64,000 bases of DNA, from contig CM076277.1 in assembly GCA_038380795.1 (NCBI GenBank), positions 1,083,501-1,147,500 on the forward strand, given 5' to 3'. This DNA comes from Pyrocephalus nanus (lineage: Eukaryota; Chordata; Aves; Passeriformes; Tyrannidae). The notes under the pieces were generated by a model. The model did no database searches. It was not told the origin of the DNA and saw only the letters and a list, made by a program, of their open reading frames with translations. The translations under genes and the position numbers were made by a program. Below, piece after piece: positions 12,110 to 24,339 of the stretch; the stretch's first letter is position 1, and each line of letters begins with the position of its first letter.

Positions 12110-12230
12110 CTTCCTCTGAGTCCTGGGCATGAAAAGCACTATGAGGAAGTAGATGAAGGTGTAGAACAGTAAGATTTCAGTGTCTGTGATCCAGGAAATC
12201 CATGTGTGATCAGCAGGTGGATGTTTGGCC
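12110..12230 (-). other. Tentative exon-like stretch with one hydrophobic segment
   Basis: On the minus strand a pyrimidine-rich CCTTCTCTCTTGTGCCCCAG reaches 12231, a plausible splice acceptor. The following frame reads HTWISWITDTEILLFYTFIY, then FLIVLFMPRTQRKA. That is a hydrophobic run of roughly 17-20 residues followed by basic residues, the shape of a membrane segment with a stop-transfer end. The frame then runs into the CR1 tail at 12100, and no good donor site is seen. It may be a lost or real exon or a chance frame. I do not recognise the protein. Confidence 0.2.
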
Positions 12231-13142
12231 CTGGGGCACAAGAGAGAAGGCCAGGAATAAGATCCCAAGGTGTTGCAGGGACCACCCCAAAGAGAGAACA
12301 TGGTTCCTGGTACCCTCAGGTCTTGCTAGGAGAGTGAGGATGGCTGGTAGAGGCTGGTTTTGAAGGGACAGTGTGGGCCTGGTCCTGACTGTCCCCTGCA
12401 TGGGGCTGGCAGGTATTCCCACAGGCTGGGTGGGAGTGGGCAGAATACCTGGATTTGGAAACAAGTGCTGGCCGCAACCTCCCCCAGGAAGACTCCCATG
12501 CTCTGCTCCCTGCAGAAGCTTTAGTGTCACCTAAGGAGAGAAGGAGCTCCCTTCTAGGCACAGAGCAGCTATTTGTGCCCTCCTCAGTCCCTCAGTGGGG
12601 CAGAGAAGGTTTGGGTGATCCCAAGGTAACCCCTTCACTGGGGCTGGGATGAGGGACATCTTCAGTGCTGCTGCTTTACACTTTGGGCTGCTGGCCCTGA
12701 GAAAAGTGAGATGTGGTGGCTTCCACTGCTTCCCCCAAAATGAAGGTGGGTCTGGAGGGAACATGATGGAATTGCTGGGCTCTGTGCCCTGACCCAGACA
12801 GGACATATATCCCTTCTGCAGTGCTGACTGAGGAGCCCAGAGCACAGCCCCATCTCCTCCCACCCTTTCCCCCCTGCTGAACGTGGGGCTTGAACCCCAT
12901 ATCTGGGCAGTGGGAGCAGAGGGATCACTGTTTCTTCTGGAGGTGTCACCTGCACTGTCACCTGGAAGAGTCACAGCAGGACCTGTGAGGGACCCATTGC
13001 TGGGAGCACTGGTGTCCCAGCTGGTGGAAACACTACAGCAAGCCATTCCGTGGAAGCCTGGGGCTTTATCTCCTAGGAACTAAAGGGACTTTCACTGCTT
13101 CCCTTCAGGCTTGCAAACAGCTTCTGGGCTGCTGGTGTGCCA
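12231..13142. other. Single-copy DNA, no gene seen
   Basis: No repeat or recognisable coding sequence was found in this interval. Confidence 0.45.
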
Positions 13143-13243
13143 GAGCAACCTGGACTATGGAAGGTGCCCCTGCCCATGGCTTTAAGGGACACCAGAGATG
13201 GGCTTTAAAGTCCCTTCCAACCCAAGTCATTCTGGGATTCTAT
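13143..13243 (+). mobile_element. CR1 LINE 3' tip, type B
   Basis: It has AGCAACCTGGACTATGGAAG, GCCCCTGCCCATGGC and TTTAAAGTCCCTTCCAACCC, with a short CATTCTGGGATTCTATA tail. Only the last 100 bp are present. Confidence 0.9.
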
Positions 13244-13469
13244 AAAGGGAACTCTGCCCCCACTATGAAGGGAACTTTGCCCCCACTCCAGGGTAGGGGC
13301 AGCAGGAGGGGAAGAGTTGCTCCAGTTTCCAACAGGAGTCAGGAGAACCCACAGCTGTCGGGAACCAGGACCCCCTGGGACTGCACCAGAGGGATGTGTT
13401 TTCTTGCTCAGAGGACAAGTGTCAATGGCAAAGTCTCTGCACAGACTTCAGTGGTGAGAAACACTGTGG

Positions 13470-13680
13470 GCTGGGACATTTTGGGGAAGATTTTTAGCTG
13501 CAGCAAAGAAATTTGGCAGCTTGGAAGCAATCTAATCATCCTCCTCCCATATGCTTGGTGCTATTTAAAAGGGAGCATGTACCCGATTCCTTCCGACCAG
13601 CAAGCTGACATTTCCAGAGTGCGTTTGAAAATAAATTTGGCATCCGCTGTCAAAATCTCAGATTGAGCCCAGTACAGCTA
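13470..13680. promoter_or_regulatory. AT-rich block, possible conserved noncoding element
   Basis: An AT-rich island stands out from GC-richer flanks. It contains GCAATCTAATCATCC (a TAATC homeodomain core), a CATATG E-box and GTGCTATTTAAAAGG, which is MEF2- or TATA-like. It is not part of a recognisable repeat. Assignment is by composition and motifs only. Confidence 0.25.
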
Positions 13681-16028
13681 ATTTGGGCTCTGAATGCCTC
13701 TGCAGAGCACCTTTCCCTGCTCACAGATCCCAAGCCATGGCAGTGTTTGCTTCCCACGGCTGGGATGGTACAGGCACCACCGAGCTTTGAGGGCTGGAGA
13801 GCACTTCCTGGCTGGTGGCTCGAGCCCTTTCCAACAACCCCAAAGCTGAGGAGGCTGTTCCTGGATGGATGGTAGCTGAGTGCCTCCTCTCCTGAGCTAT
13901 TCTCTTCCCAGTGCGGAGGCAGAAGGAGCTGTGGATGCTTGGGCTCATCCTACCAGCAAGAGACAGGGAAGGATCCATTATCCTCTAAGCTCTGGGCTCT
14001 CCAGAAACCTCTCAAAACCATCCTGTCTCCTCCTGCCAATGCCTAGGGCTGGCAGGCAGTGGAGGGGAACTTGGGGGCATTCAGCTTCCCTCCCAGCTCC
14101 CCTCTCCCATCACACACGTGGAGGGCTGGAGTGATGCCCAGAGGAGTGGGAGTGATGTGGGAGTGTCCCACACTGTGCTGGGTGCTCTGCAGTGGCAGAA
14201 TGAACCCCAGCTGCAGCTGCCCACCAGTGGAAATAGGCAGGAAAAGGGGTGCTGCTTGTACCTGCCCTGTGGGAACACATGTGGCAGGCTGGCAGGACTA
14301 TCCCCCTCCTGCAGGTATGATAGCAAGAGACAGCTCCAGGTACATGGGATGTTTGGAAGGGTGTCAGTGAGATGCTGCACACACAGGGTCCGATGTCATG
14401 TCCGACTGTCCCCGTGTGTTGGGTCGGGGTTCCTGTGAATGAGACCAGGTGCCACATCTCTGATGGGGAGCTGTCCCCTCCCCTCACTCAGAATCTCAGC
14501 TCCCCTTGGGTCCCCCAGCCCCACCAAGCCCTGGCCTGCCCACAGCTCAGACCTGAGGGGGGCACATGGGGCGAGCCCACCCCCCTAAGGGGACAGCCTT
14601 CCTCCCCTCCTCTTCCTCCCTTGTGTTTTGGTCTCCCCTAGTGCTGCATTTTGGGGTAGGGGTAGAAGACTGGAGCATGTTTAAAGCATATGGTGGGGTG
14701 TATCCCTGCCTTGGAGCCATCCGTGTGCTCCTGCTCTGTGCCATCAGCCTCGTTAGCGCTGCTGGAGTGGGGATCAAACCCAGTGAGCCGTGTGCTGAGC
14801 CTCTGTGCTGGAGTCAGTTCTAAGGATTATGGTGAATTATGTAGATGGGAATCAGACAGCAATCCAGGCATGGACGATGTCTTGAGGGGGTGGCAGAAAT
14901 GGAGCTTCACCATCCAGGAAGTTTTCTGGGATCTAATTAGATATTCAAACAGCCCCTTCTGGCCAGGGCTCTGCAAGCTCCTGCCCACACTCACTGCTCA
15001 CCTCCCCAGCCCTGAAACAGCATGGCCTGGGCTCAGGGAGAGGGAAACAGGGGATATCGTGATAGTGTCTGCATGGCAGAGCGTCCTGGTGCTGTGGAGA
15101 TATACAGGGAAGGAAATTAAGGTAGAAAAAGAGCAGATCCCTCTTGCCCCCAGGAAGAAGGTGGGAGCTGATATATCCCCTTCCCAGGCTGAGTACTCAC
15201 TGGGGGTGCAGGGACTTACTGGGGGACAGGCTGCTTCCCCCCATGCAGTGCCCGATGGCTGCTGGGATGAGCAATGTGCTGGACTGGGAGCAGCACTTCT
15301 TGATCTGGATGGGAACTGTGACTAGGGCAGAGGAGCACTCAGGAGTGGCAAAGGCTGGATCCCTCATTCGAGGAATAGCTGGAGTTTCTTCTCCTGTCCT
15401 CATCCATACCTGCTGCTTGGCACAGTATTTTGGGCATCCTAGCCCAGCTCAGACCCGCAGCTCCACAGAGCTCGCTCCCATGGACCAGGGATTTTTAAAG
15501 ATTTAAAATTCTGTCTTTAAACAGTTTTTTTTAATCTGACTTTTTGGGCATCAAGGGCAGGCAGACAGGGAGTTCTGTCCCTGGGTCTCTCTCTTGGAGC
15601 TCATTTCTTTCTCATTGCTTTGTAGTGACATGGAGTGTGGGATGCACTGGCTGAGAAGCAGCCCCATGTCCAAACAGTGTCCATCTCAATACCCATGGCC
15701 CTGGGATCATCCTGTGCTGAGCCCTGGGGAGGGCTCAGTGACACCAGAACCCCCTGGCCAGCACTCTGAGGTGCTCTGGGCAGAGGATCCAGGGAGGTGG
15801 GAAGAAAGGCTTTTCCAGGGCTGAGGTTGCAGCTGTATGCCTGCTGGGAGCCAAAGCCAGGGTGGGCTGGACAGGGATGATTCTGATCTTGGCCAGTTTG
15901 AGGTTTCCTTGGCTGATGTGAGAACCATGCTGGCCTCTGCCAGACACACCAAACAGCTCTACTTGCTGAGCTAGTCTGTGTGTGTTGGGCAGTGGGGGGA
16001 GATGGTGCCCAACTGGTGAGGTCCTAGC
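13681..16028. other. Single-copy DNA, no gene seen
   Basis: Mostly unremarkable GC-rich sequence. An AT-rich patch at about 14820-14960 has TCTAATTAGATATTC, and a T/A-rich patch lies at about 15490-15545. No gene is supportable. Confidence 0.45.
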
Positions 16029-16205
16029 ATTGGCTGCCCAGAGCAATTGTGGCTGCCCCATGCCTGGAACTGTTTAGGGCCAGGTTGGACAGGGCTTGGA
16101 GCAACCTGGTCTAGTGGAAGGTGTCCCTGCCCATGACAGAGGGTGAAACAAGAAGAGCTTTAAGGTCCCTCCCAACCCAGAGCATTCTGGGATTCAGTGA
16201 TTCGG
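16029..16205 (+). mobile_element. CR1 LINE 3' fragment, type B
   Basis: It starts near TTGGCTGCCCAGAGCAATTG. It has CAGGGCTTGGAGCAACCTGG, CTAGTGGAAGGTGTCCCTGC and TTTAAGGTCCCTCCCAACCC, and ends in GATTCAGTGATTC. Confidence 0.94.
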
Positions 16206-17072
16206 TGGTGCCCAGTGGGTGCTGCTGCCCTGGTTCTGTCCTCAGGAGCCCAGCTCAGGCCGGGGAGCAAGGGCAGTGTGGGGCACAGCTCTGAGTTAGA
16301 GAGCCCCAGTGTCGGAGGAGAGCCCAGGGACACAGACACGCATTCCCAGCTGTGTTATCCACCACTCCACTAGAATGGATCCATCAGGATCAAATGAAGA
16401 GTGACACCTGTGTCTCTTTTTTGTCACTGTTCTCTTTGGCATCATGCTGTAAGTTGGCTGCTGTGCCCAGGCAGTGGGATGCTCCCCCCTTACCTGGCTG
16501 CTAGAAATGGAGCCAGCCCGCGACTGCTGTCGCAAGGGTACGCTGTCATCAAAGGAGAGAGGGGGGAGCAAAGTCTGGGGTGGACACACACCCAAAGGGG
16601 GAAAGTCTGACCAACTTGGGTTATTTAACAGGTCTGGAAAGAAGTGGGTGACAGATGTGGTCTCCATGACAACTCACAGCTGGCTGTGCAGGAATTACAG
16701 GACACCGTGGAGTGTCAGCAGCACCAATTCCACTCTTCCTGGTAACCTGGGTAATTATAGGTGCACTTGGGAATAGCCAAATGTGCTCGTGTTTTAAGCC
16801 CTTTGGAGATAAGTAAATACAAGGATAATCATCCCAAAGGCTAATCTGCTGGAGCTCCTGCCTCCCGTCATGGTTCCCTGGTGTTGGATGGTGGTGAGGA
16901 TGGAGGAAGAGAAAGAGGAGAGGGAGAGGGAGGAAGAGGACAGCTGCTGGTGCCAGCACACATGGCTACTGTGCTACTGTGTTCAGTGCTGTGTTGTTGG
17001 TAAACAGGTGAGTCAGAAAGATCTACTGGGCTCAGAGCCAGGTAAATCAACTGTAAATCCCAGGTAAATCCT
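16206..17072. other. Single-copy DNA with a purine tract
   Basis: No gene or dispersed repeat was found. A 39 bp uninterrupted purine run on the plus strand lies at 16902-16940. Confidence 0.45.
16902..16940 (+). repeat. Polypurine tract (GA-rich)
   Basis: Thirty-nine consecutive A or G bases of the GGAAGAGAAAGAGGAGAGGG type. Such tracts can form triplex DNA, but nothing here shows function. Confidence 0.85.
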
Positions 17073-17354
17073 AAAATCACAGAATGGTTTGGGTTGGAAA
17101 GGACCTTAAAGACCATCTCATTCCACACCCTTGCCACGGGCAGGGACACCTTCCACTAAAACAGGTTGCTCTGAGCCCTGTTCACCCTGCCCTTGAACAC
17201 TGTCAGTGGGAAGCCGTTTCCCCTTGTCCTGTCACTCCAGGCCCTTGTCCAAAGTCTCTCTCCAGCTCTCTTGGAGCCCCTTTAGGGACCGAAATGGGCT
17301 CTGAGCTCTCCCTGGAACTTTATCTTCTCCAGGCTGAACAGCCTCACCTCCCGC
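17073..17354 (-). mobile_element. CR1 LINE 3' fragment, type B, internally deleted
   Basis: Read on the plus strand it is the reverse complement of a CR1 3' end. It has AAAATCACAGAATGGTTTGG, GAAAGGACCTTAAAGACCAT and CCACTAAAACAGGTTGCTCT, then jumps from CTTGAACACTG to TCAGTGGGAAGCC. The stretch normally lying between these, present at 48992-49388, is missing. Confidence 0.95.
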
Positions 17355-18068
17355 AGCAGGTTTGATGGAGAACCAGCTCTGCATGCTCCTTCCAGCAGTG
17401 TGGGCTTCCCTGCCAGTAAGACCCCAGTCAGAAGGATTCCTTACACTGGGAGGTTCATTCCCAAGCACTGTTGTGCTCTGGGGGCAGCTGGCAGCAGAAC
17501 CTGCCCCACTTAAACTGATGAAGGGGTCCATCAGTGAAGGGAGAAACACACAGGGACCAGCCTTTCTGAACCTCTTGTGCCTGTTATTGCTATAATAAGT
17601 CTCAGTCATGTGTCTGAAAAGGCTGAAGGGAAAATCTATTTTTCTCTGTTTTCCAGCTCTGCCTCTGTGACAGAGGCTCTGCAGAGACAGAGCTGGTTTT
17701 TCCTGGTGTTTGTGTGGGTTTGCACATGGCAACAACAGAGAGAAAAACCTTTTTTTTTATTTTGAAGGAGAAGAAGAAAATATGATTGTAAAAAGCAGTT
17801 TGGATTTGCAGGGAAGAGCAGGGAGAGGGTCAGGAACGCAGACAGCGATGGAATGCACTTTGTTCTGGCACTACCACGGTGTTGAGAGCTTCCCACACAG
17901 CCCAGCCCAGGGTTGTTGTGCTCCAAGGACACCCAAAACAGCCCCAGCCTGGGCTGCCTGGGAAAATTCCTTATGGACGAGGGGAAGGAGGTCATCTTCA
18001 GGCTGGAATTCTGCAGGAAATTTCTGTGCTAGAAAGGATTAGGTTTTTCAATGCATTGTCCTTGGGTT
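17355..18068. other. Single-copy DNA, no gene seen
   Basis: No repeat or gene recognised. Short A/T tracts lie near 17745-17780. Confidence 0.45.
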
Positions 18069-18297
18069 GTGCCCAGGTAGGTTTGGATTAGATGTTAGTG
18101 AGAATTTCTTTACAGAAAGGGTTGGCATTGTAACAGGCTGCCCAGGGAAATGGTGGAGTTACCACCTCTGGAAGTGTTCAAAAAACATGTGGATGTGGCA
18201 CTTGGGAACATGTGTTAATGGTGACCATGGTGGTGATGCTGAGTTAGTGGTTGGACTCAATGACCTCAGAAGGCTTTACCAACTTAATTGTTCTATC
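18069..18297 (+). mobile_element. CR1 LINE 3' fragment, type A
   Basis: It has TGCCCAGGTAGGTTTGGATT, GAGAATTTCTTTACAGAAAG, GTAACAGGCTGCCCAGGG and GTTCAAAAAACATGTGGATG. A worn TTAATTGTTCTATCC tail closes it. Confidence 0.93.
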
Positions 18298-18669
18298 CTT
18301 TGGGAAGCTGTGAAGGCAAAGGGAACAGGAAGGTCAGGCTCTGCCAGAGCACCTGGAGCTGTGCCAGAGCTCTGTGCTGAGCTGGCAGGAACAGCACCCG
18401 GTGCCACCTCAGCACTGGTGGGCTGGTCACTGCCGGGGACGGGGCCACCCCAGTTCCTAGCCCATGTCAGGGCCATGAACTGCTCATGCCAGGCTGATCC
18501 TCCCCACTCCTGCCCTTAGAGCCCTGCACAGGCTCTGGCACATTTCCTGCTCCCTGCCCACCAGGCTGTACCAGCCCGCTGCTCCCTCAGGAAGGCGTTT
18601 CCGGCGCTGGTCCATCACATTCCTCCCACGGCTGCTGCATGCGTCACTTTTTTACCCTTCTTCACACAA

Positions 18670-18790
18670 CTGCCCTTCAGATATTTATACAGTGTGATCC
18701 TGTTCCCCCTCCAGCATCAGCTTTCTAGGCCATACAAATTAAATTCCTTCAGTCTCTGCCCGTAACCCATCCTCTCCAGCCCTGCATCCC
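18670..18790 (-). mobile_element. Old, diverged CR1-like fragment
   Basis: The plus strand reads CTTCAGATATTTATACAGTG, then GATCCTGTTCCCCCTCCAGC and later CCATCCTCTCCAGCCCTGCA. This resembles the reverse complement of the ORF2-3'UTR junction seen in older CR1 elements. Divergence is high and no 3' tail is present, so the assignment is tentative. Confidence 0.4.
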
Positions 18791-19359
18791 TCAGGGCTCA
18801 GAGTGGGTTTTTCCTTTTCTGTGCACGATGTGTCTCTTCCTGTAAGAGCCACCCTGGGAATTGTAGGGCACATTACTACCACCGTGTAAAAATAGGATTA
18901 GAAGTTGTTTTGTTCAGGGAAGGATTGTTCTGGGCTCCTACCTGCAAACCTTTCCACCGATGGCAGCTCTGTGCCATGTTCCTACACAGATGCTTCCAGC
19001 TCTCCAGTCCTTGATTGCTCCATAGCTCACCATGCATGGCCACAACCTGCACCTCCTGCAGCAGCTTCTTGTGCACTGGGGAGAATGCATTGGGTGCCCC
19101 ACAACTCTGCCCCACGGCTGTGCCCCACAGCTCTGCCATCTATGGTGCTGTCACTCATCCTTTGAATCCAAGCCCAGACAATGCTCCATGGCCAGCTGGA
19201 AAGGGAAGGGTCAGTGCGTGCTCCACGTCTGCCTCAAGTGCCACTGTGAGGCCCCGCACATCAGCCAGGGGATGGTCCCTACCCCATGAGAGGCCCCACT
19301 GGAGGTTTTGCCCCACCCTGGAACTACCCCCAAGCCTGCCTTTTGGTCCTGTGCACTCT

Positions 19360-19870
19360 AAGTGCACCCTGACCCCTATATATGGTCTCAAAACTCCTCT
19401 GCTCCACATTTGGGCCCCAATGCACCCCTGACCCCCATCTGTGGGTGATGGTGTTACTGAAACCCTCATCTGTGGGTTCCTGTACCCCTCAAATCCGTAT
19501 CTATGGAGCCCAGTGCTCCCCTGGCCCCCATTTATGTGTCCTTGTCCCCCTTAACCTCACAACTATGGGACCAAACACCCCCCAAACCCAATCTATGGCT
19601 CCCAACGCCCTCCCTCACCCCCATCTGTGGGGCCTGACACCCCTCAATACACATCTATAGGTTTCGATGTCCTGCTTACTCCCATCTTTGGGGTCCAAAC
19701 CCCCATTTATGGATCTAAACACCCTTCCAATCCCCCATTTATGGGTCCCAATACTCCCTAATCCCCATCTATGGACTCAAACACCTCCCAGAACCCCATT
19801 TATGGGGCCCAAACACCCATCTATGTGTCCAAACACCCTCCCCCCAAACCTTCACCTATGGGTTCTGACT
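19360..19870. repeat. Degenerate minisatellite, about 30 bp period
   Basis: Roughly sixteen units centred on CCCCATCTATGGGTCCCAAA recur at about 22-39 bp spacing, for example CCCCATTTATGGGTCCCAAT and CCCCATCTATGGACTCAAAC. The central units are best preserved and both ends decay. Periodic open frames across it reflect the repeat and not a gene. Confidence 0.9.
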
Positions 19871-21660
19871 CCGTCTCCACCCCACACTTCTGGGTCAGGC
19901 TCACCCAAACCATGTGCTCCCATAGATAACACCCAGTTACTCATTGGTGTTGGGTTGTCACAGCTTCTGCAGGAACGTCATCTCCTTGTTTGACATCCTG
20001 CCACTTTTGTGGAACAGAGTCAAGGGACACAGCAGGGGAATATATGGGACCTGGATGTAGGACCTGTCCTCCTTCCTGGCTTGGTGTGAACCCTGAGTGT
20101 CAGTCCTGGTGTGCACCCATCAGGATGCCCTTGTGGTGCCCCTGGAGAGCCCCTCACCTGAGCTGTCACCAGTGTGTGAGCCCAGTGCCTCCATGCCCTG
20201 GGAACATCCCATCGTGGGCACAGTGGAGGCTTCTCCATTCTGCTGGACACCCCAGGTTGGTGACCCAGGGCTGATATGGGGTGCCTAAGGGTGCCTGAGG
20301 GAAGATGGGATGCTCCTCCCTGAACCCACGATTCCAGTGGAAGCACTTGGGAGAGGGGAGAAGAGCTTGTAGGAGACAGGACTGCAAGAGGCCAACATTG
20401 CATTAGCCTGTCCTTCACCAGTCCATAATGCCTCCCTGGAATGACTGGGATTAAATACCTGCAGTCCCTGTCCTGGTCCCCTGCCGGGCTGGCAGTGCCC
20501 AATGCCAGTTTTGGACACTTGGCTGTGATAGGAAGGAAAACACATGAACATCGCCCATCTCCGCCGTGTGACAGAGGCTACAGAGCACTTACGAGTGCTC
20601 AGCAGGGGATAAACTCATTCACCCAGCAACCACCTTCCATTTTATTCATCTTTTCCCCAGAAAATTGTATTTCAGCTCCAGTTGATGCTGTTTTCTGTTC
20701 GATGTGGAGATGAGTGCAGGGTGCTCATGGGGTGCCTGGGGCAGTGCTGGTGGCATTCTCTGCCTGGTACAGATGCTGGCTCTCACCACCACTGCCCAGC
20801 TGCCATGGTGGCCTCAGAGTGACCTCCTGGGAGAAATTTGGGGGTTCCCATCAACCAAAAAGATTTCTGTAATTCCTGCATCATTAATTCCTAGGGTTTG
20901 TCTGTATATTCTGTCAGGCTATTTCTTCATCCAGATCTGCTCCAGGGGCCAGGGAGCTGTTGTGGAGCTTGGGGAGCTGTTGTGGAGAAGGGCATGAGCT
21001 GTGCCGTGCCTCCAGCTGGGGGGTTTGCACCCACCATGGCCCAATCCCTCCTTTAAGAATTCTCTTCTTCTCCCATGATGTCTCCTTGTGTTTTTCTCCC
21101 TCTGTGTGCCTGCTTGGGCATCTCTGGGTTCTTGCCTGCAGGATGTCTGGGGTCTGCATGAGGGTTGTGGAGGATCACTCCATCCTTTAGCATCCTTTAT
21201 CCTTCCTTCACCCCTATTTCTTACTGGGGAGGATCCTCTGGGATCCCTTCATACTCCCTTCACCTCCAGTGCTTACTGGGGCCACCACCCCCTCCATGGG
21301 CAGCATCACTCACCTCTGGCTGTGTGGGACTGGACATGGCTCACACGGGCAGGACAAGCCACAGGTACTGCCCGAGCAGCCAGGCAAGAGGGGACGCTGC
21401 GTTCAGCCAGTGCTGAGTGCCAGCCTGGTACTGACTCCCATGGCTGGGAGCACCCCCTGTTCTGAGGGCCCCCCAGCTCCCAGCAGGCAGGGAGGGCTCA
21501 CCAGTCCCCATCACACCCCTGGATCAGTGGGCTCTGACAAGGCTCAGGGTGCCCATCTCCAAGACCCACAGTCCTGCTGGTGTCTGGCCAGCCTGACAGG
21601 GGCAGCTGGGAGGGAGTGGGTGGTGCCCACCACCCCAGGACTGAGTACCCTGCGGTGCTC
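19871..21660. other. Single-copy DNA, no gene seen
   Basis: No repeat family or supportable gene was found here. Confidence 0.45.
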
Positions 21661-21850
21661 AGGGCTCCCACAGCCATCCCCCCATTCCCATCCCACCCTG
21701 TGGTGTCCTGGGCTCTCATAGCCATCCCACTCATCCCTCCCACTCTATCCTGTGTTCCCCTGGGCTCCCATAGCCATACCCACCCCCCCCCATCCCATCC
21801 TGCAGTGCCTGGGGCTCCCATGTCGTTCCTCCACATCCCACTGTGCCCCT
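21661..21850. repeat. Minisatellite, about 50 bp unit, four copies
   Basis: Units begin with GGGCTCCCATAGCCAT-type sequence at 21661, 21710, 21762 and 21811, with lengths of about 49, 52, 49 and 40. The third contains a nine-C run. The units share the order GGGCTC-CATAGCC-CATCC. Confidence 0.85.
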
Positions 21851-22104
21851 TCCACCCTCCACCAGCCCTCGGGGATCTTAGATGTTCAAAGTCACCTGAA
21901 ATGCCACCATATCACTGTCTCTCTTTTATCCCTGGCATCTCTGTGTGTTTCACTTGGGAAGGGTGGATATTAAAAACTTCCCACAAGGGATGAGGAGAGG
22001 ATTTCAGGGGTTGAGTTAACAATGCAGCTCCCTATGCAGCCTCCCATGGAGCCAGAACAGGCTGGGCCAAGCTACCCAAACAGGGACACACAGACCAGCT
22101 TGTG

Positions 22105-22230
22105 GGCTTGGGCAGTTTTTCGAAGTGTTGAAGCCAATTAAGTACTAATTAACTGAGATACTCTGAAATGTTTCTGTCACAACAGCCTAGTTTCCCAGAA
22201 CCTGCCTTGACATATATTCACTAAGTTCAC
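22105..22230. promoter_or_regulatory. AT-rich block, possible conserved noncoding element
   Basis: GAAGCCAATTAAGTACTAAT is followed by TAACTGAG and later GACATATATTCACTAAG. Paired AATTA/TAATT homeodomain cores lie within 20 bp. The call rests on motif density and contrast to its flanks. Confidence 0.22.
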
Positions 22231-24339
22231 TCTTTCCAGCCAGGCAGTTGCTCCATGGATCCTCTGCAGCCTTGTGTTGCATACTCAACCTGTGGGCTGA
22301 TGGATCCAGTGGGAGCAAGGCCCTGTTTGAGAAAATGATCGTGTTTAAAATTGGAGGGTTGTGTTGAGCCAAGTGGGAATGCAGCACATGCATGGGAGTG
22401 GGCCACATGCCCACTATGGCCAGTAGGGCACTGGTGAGATCCCAAGCCACCTGTAGGACCTGCCCTGGCTGTCTAGCTCTCCTTAGGGGCACAAGCACAG
22501 CACATTCCCCACAGGTGCCTCAGTGGGCCAACATGCCCCTGGGGTCAGCAAGGACTCCCCCGTGCTGCATGGTGATGTGGGTCTGGGGTGTCTCTGGGGG
22601 ACTCAGTGAGTGCCCATCACCCTCAGCCTTGCCTCATACCTGCACATCTGCACCCTGCAGGGCATCGGGAACCCTCATGCTTCCATCCTCTTTTCCCTTG
22701 AGGGAGAAATCTCAGCAGGGTTTGCCCTCTTTAAATCTGAAAAATGCTGCTGGGCCTTGGAATGTCTCTGCCTTCCCCTGCTCACATCAGCTCCAACAGC
22801 TCCTTTGATGTCTCTGTTTAATTCCATTAGTGATGCCAGAGAGGTTCCTGCCTTCTGGAAAGGGAAGGGTTACCTCCTTGATGTCCCTGTAAGCCTTTGG
22901 AAAGCCTTTGGAGTTGTGGACGTTAATCCTGAAATGAAAAAACTACACGGACAGGGCTGGCTGGAAAAGAAAATCATTAAATTACTAGGAAGGCAGCACA
23001 TCTGGGGAGGGCAGGGAACTGGAGGAGCACATGTGGGGCTCAGAGCCCAAGGACAGCATGGAGAGGATAGGAAGTGTTTCCAGATTCCTTGGGTTGATTC
23101 TGATCTCAGTGTAGTATTTTTATTTGGCAGTGAGGCTACTGGGTGATCCCTGTCATGCCAGACCTGAATCCATCCAGATTTCTTGGTTGTGGTTCAGCCT
23201 CTCCATATTTCTTTCCCTGCCACTTGTGCATTTCTGCTCCAGGGATAAGAGCAAAGAGAAATCTTGTTTCCCAAGCTTCAGCAAAGCTGTCAGCCTCAAC
23301 AGGAAAAGCACAGTGTGAGGGTAAGAAGCAGGAGCCTGGAGACCTGGATTCCCAGCTAAACCTGCCAGCTAAACTGGCAGGGCACAGCAAGCCCAGTCTC
23401 TGCAGGGCACAGCCTGGAAAAGCTGCCTGATGGGAACATCCCAAGCAGGACGGTTGGTCTCCATCCCTTTGACAGCACAGTTTCACCATGCTTGGCTTCT
23501 ATTCAAACATAAAGCATCACTTCCAGGAGCAAGAGAACTGGAACACATCAGTCCACATGCATGGAAGAGGGAGAGGGGCTTTTCCACAAGGCTAGCATAA
23601 GATAACAAAACTAGTTTATTCATTATAATCTGATCTGTGCCCCCCAGCTCCTTCCCTCCTCCCTAGTGGGAACAGTGTGCATGGATGCCCATGTAGGTAC
23701 CACAGCATCCAATCCCAGGGCAAGTGTTTTCCTGAGTGTCTGGAGGAAGCTCCTCTGCCCTGGGGGAACATTATCCCAGGCACTTTGGAGAAGAAGTCCA
23801 CTGCCAGGACAGGGGTGAACTGGGCTCAGGCTTGGGCATGGGATGGATGTCAGTAGGGAATGGGGACTAGGAGAGAGCCAAAGGCTGTCCATGGAAAAAC
23901 ATCAGAGAAGTTAGGGACATCTGCCAGGAGCAGGATCCTTCAGAGGCACGTGTTGAGCAGCTGTGAGGACCTGCCACATCCATCAGGTGATGTGAGTGGA
24001 GCTGGGGATGGGCTGTGGAGCTGGGCTGAGCCCCAGCCCTGCTGAGGACAGGCAAGACCCAACAGTGCTGCCCAGCTCCATCCTCTTCCCCATGGATCAG
24101 CCTCTCTGGTACCCATCCCATGCCACAGCTGCCACCTGCTCGAGGGATGCACTGAAGGGCAGTGGCTGCCAGTGGCATAGCTGGGCAGAAGGCAGTCGGT
24201 GCTGTCAGACTGGGGTGGAGCTGGTGGCACAGTGACACCAGCCTGGGTTGGTCCCTGGGCAGCACCGGGGATGCCTGAAGGACGTCCCTCCAGAAGCCAG
24301 GCTAGCGCTGGTCAGAGAAACGCTTCTCGTTCTCAGAGA

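Noticed and set aside
19360..19870. CRISPR-like regular spacing
   Set aside because: The units are degenerate and contiguous with no unique spacers, and the host is a vertebrate. This is a minisatellite.
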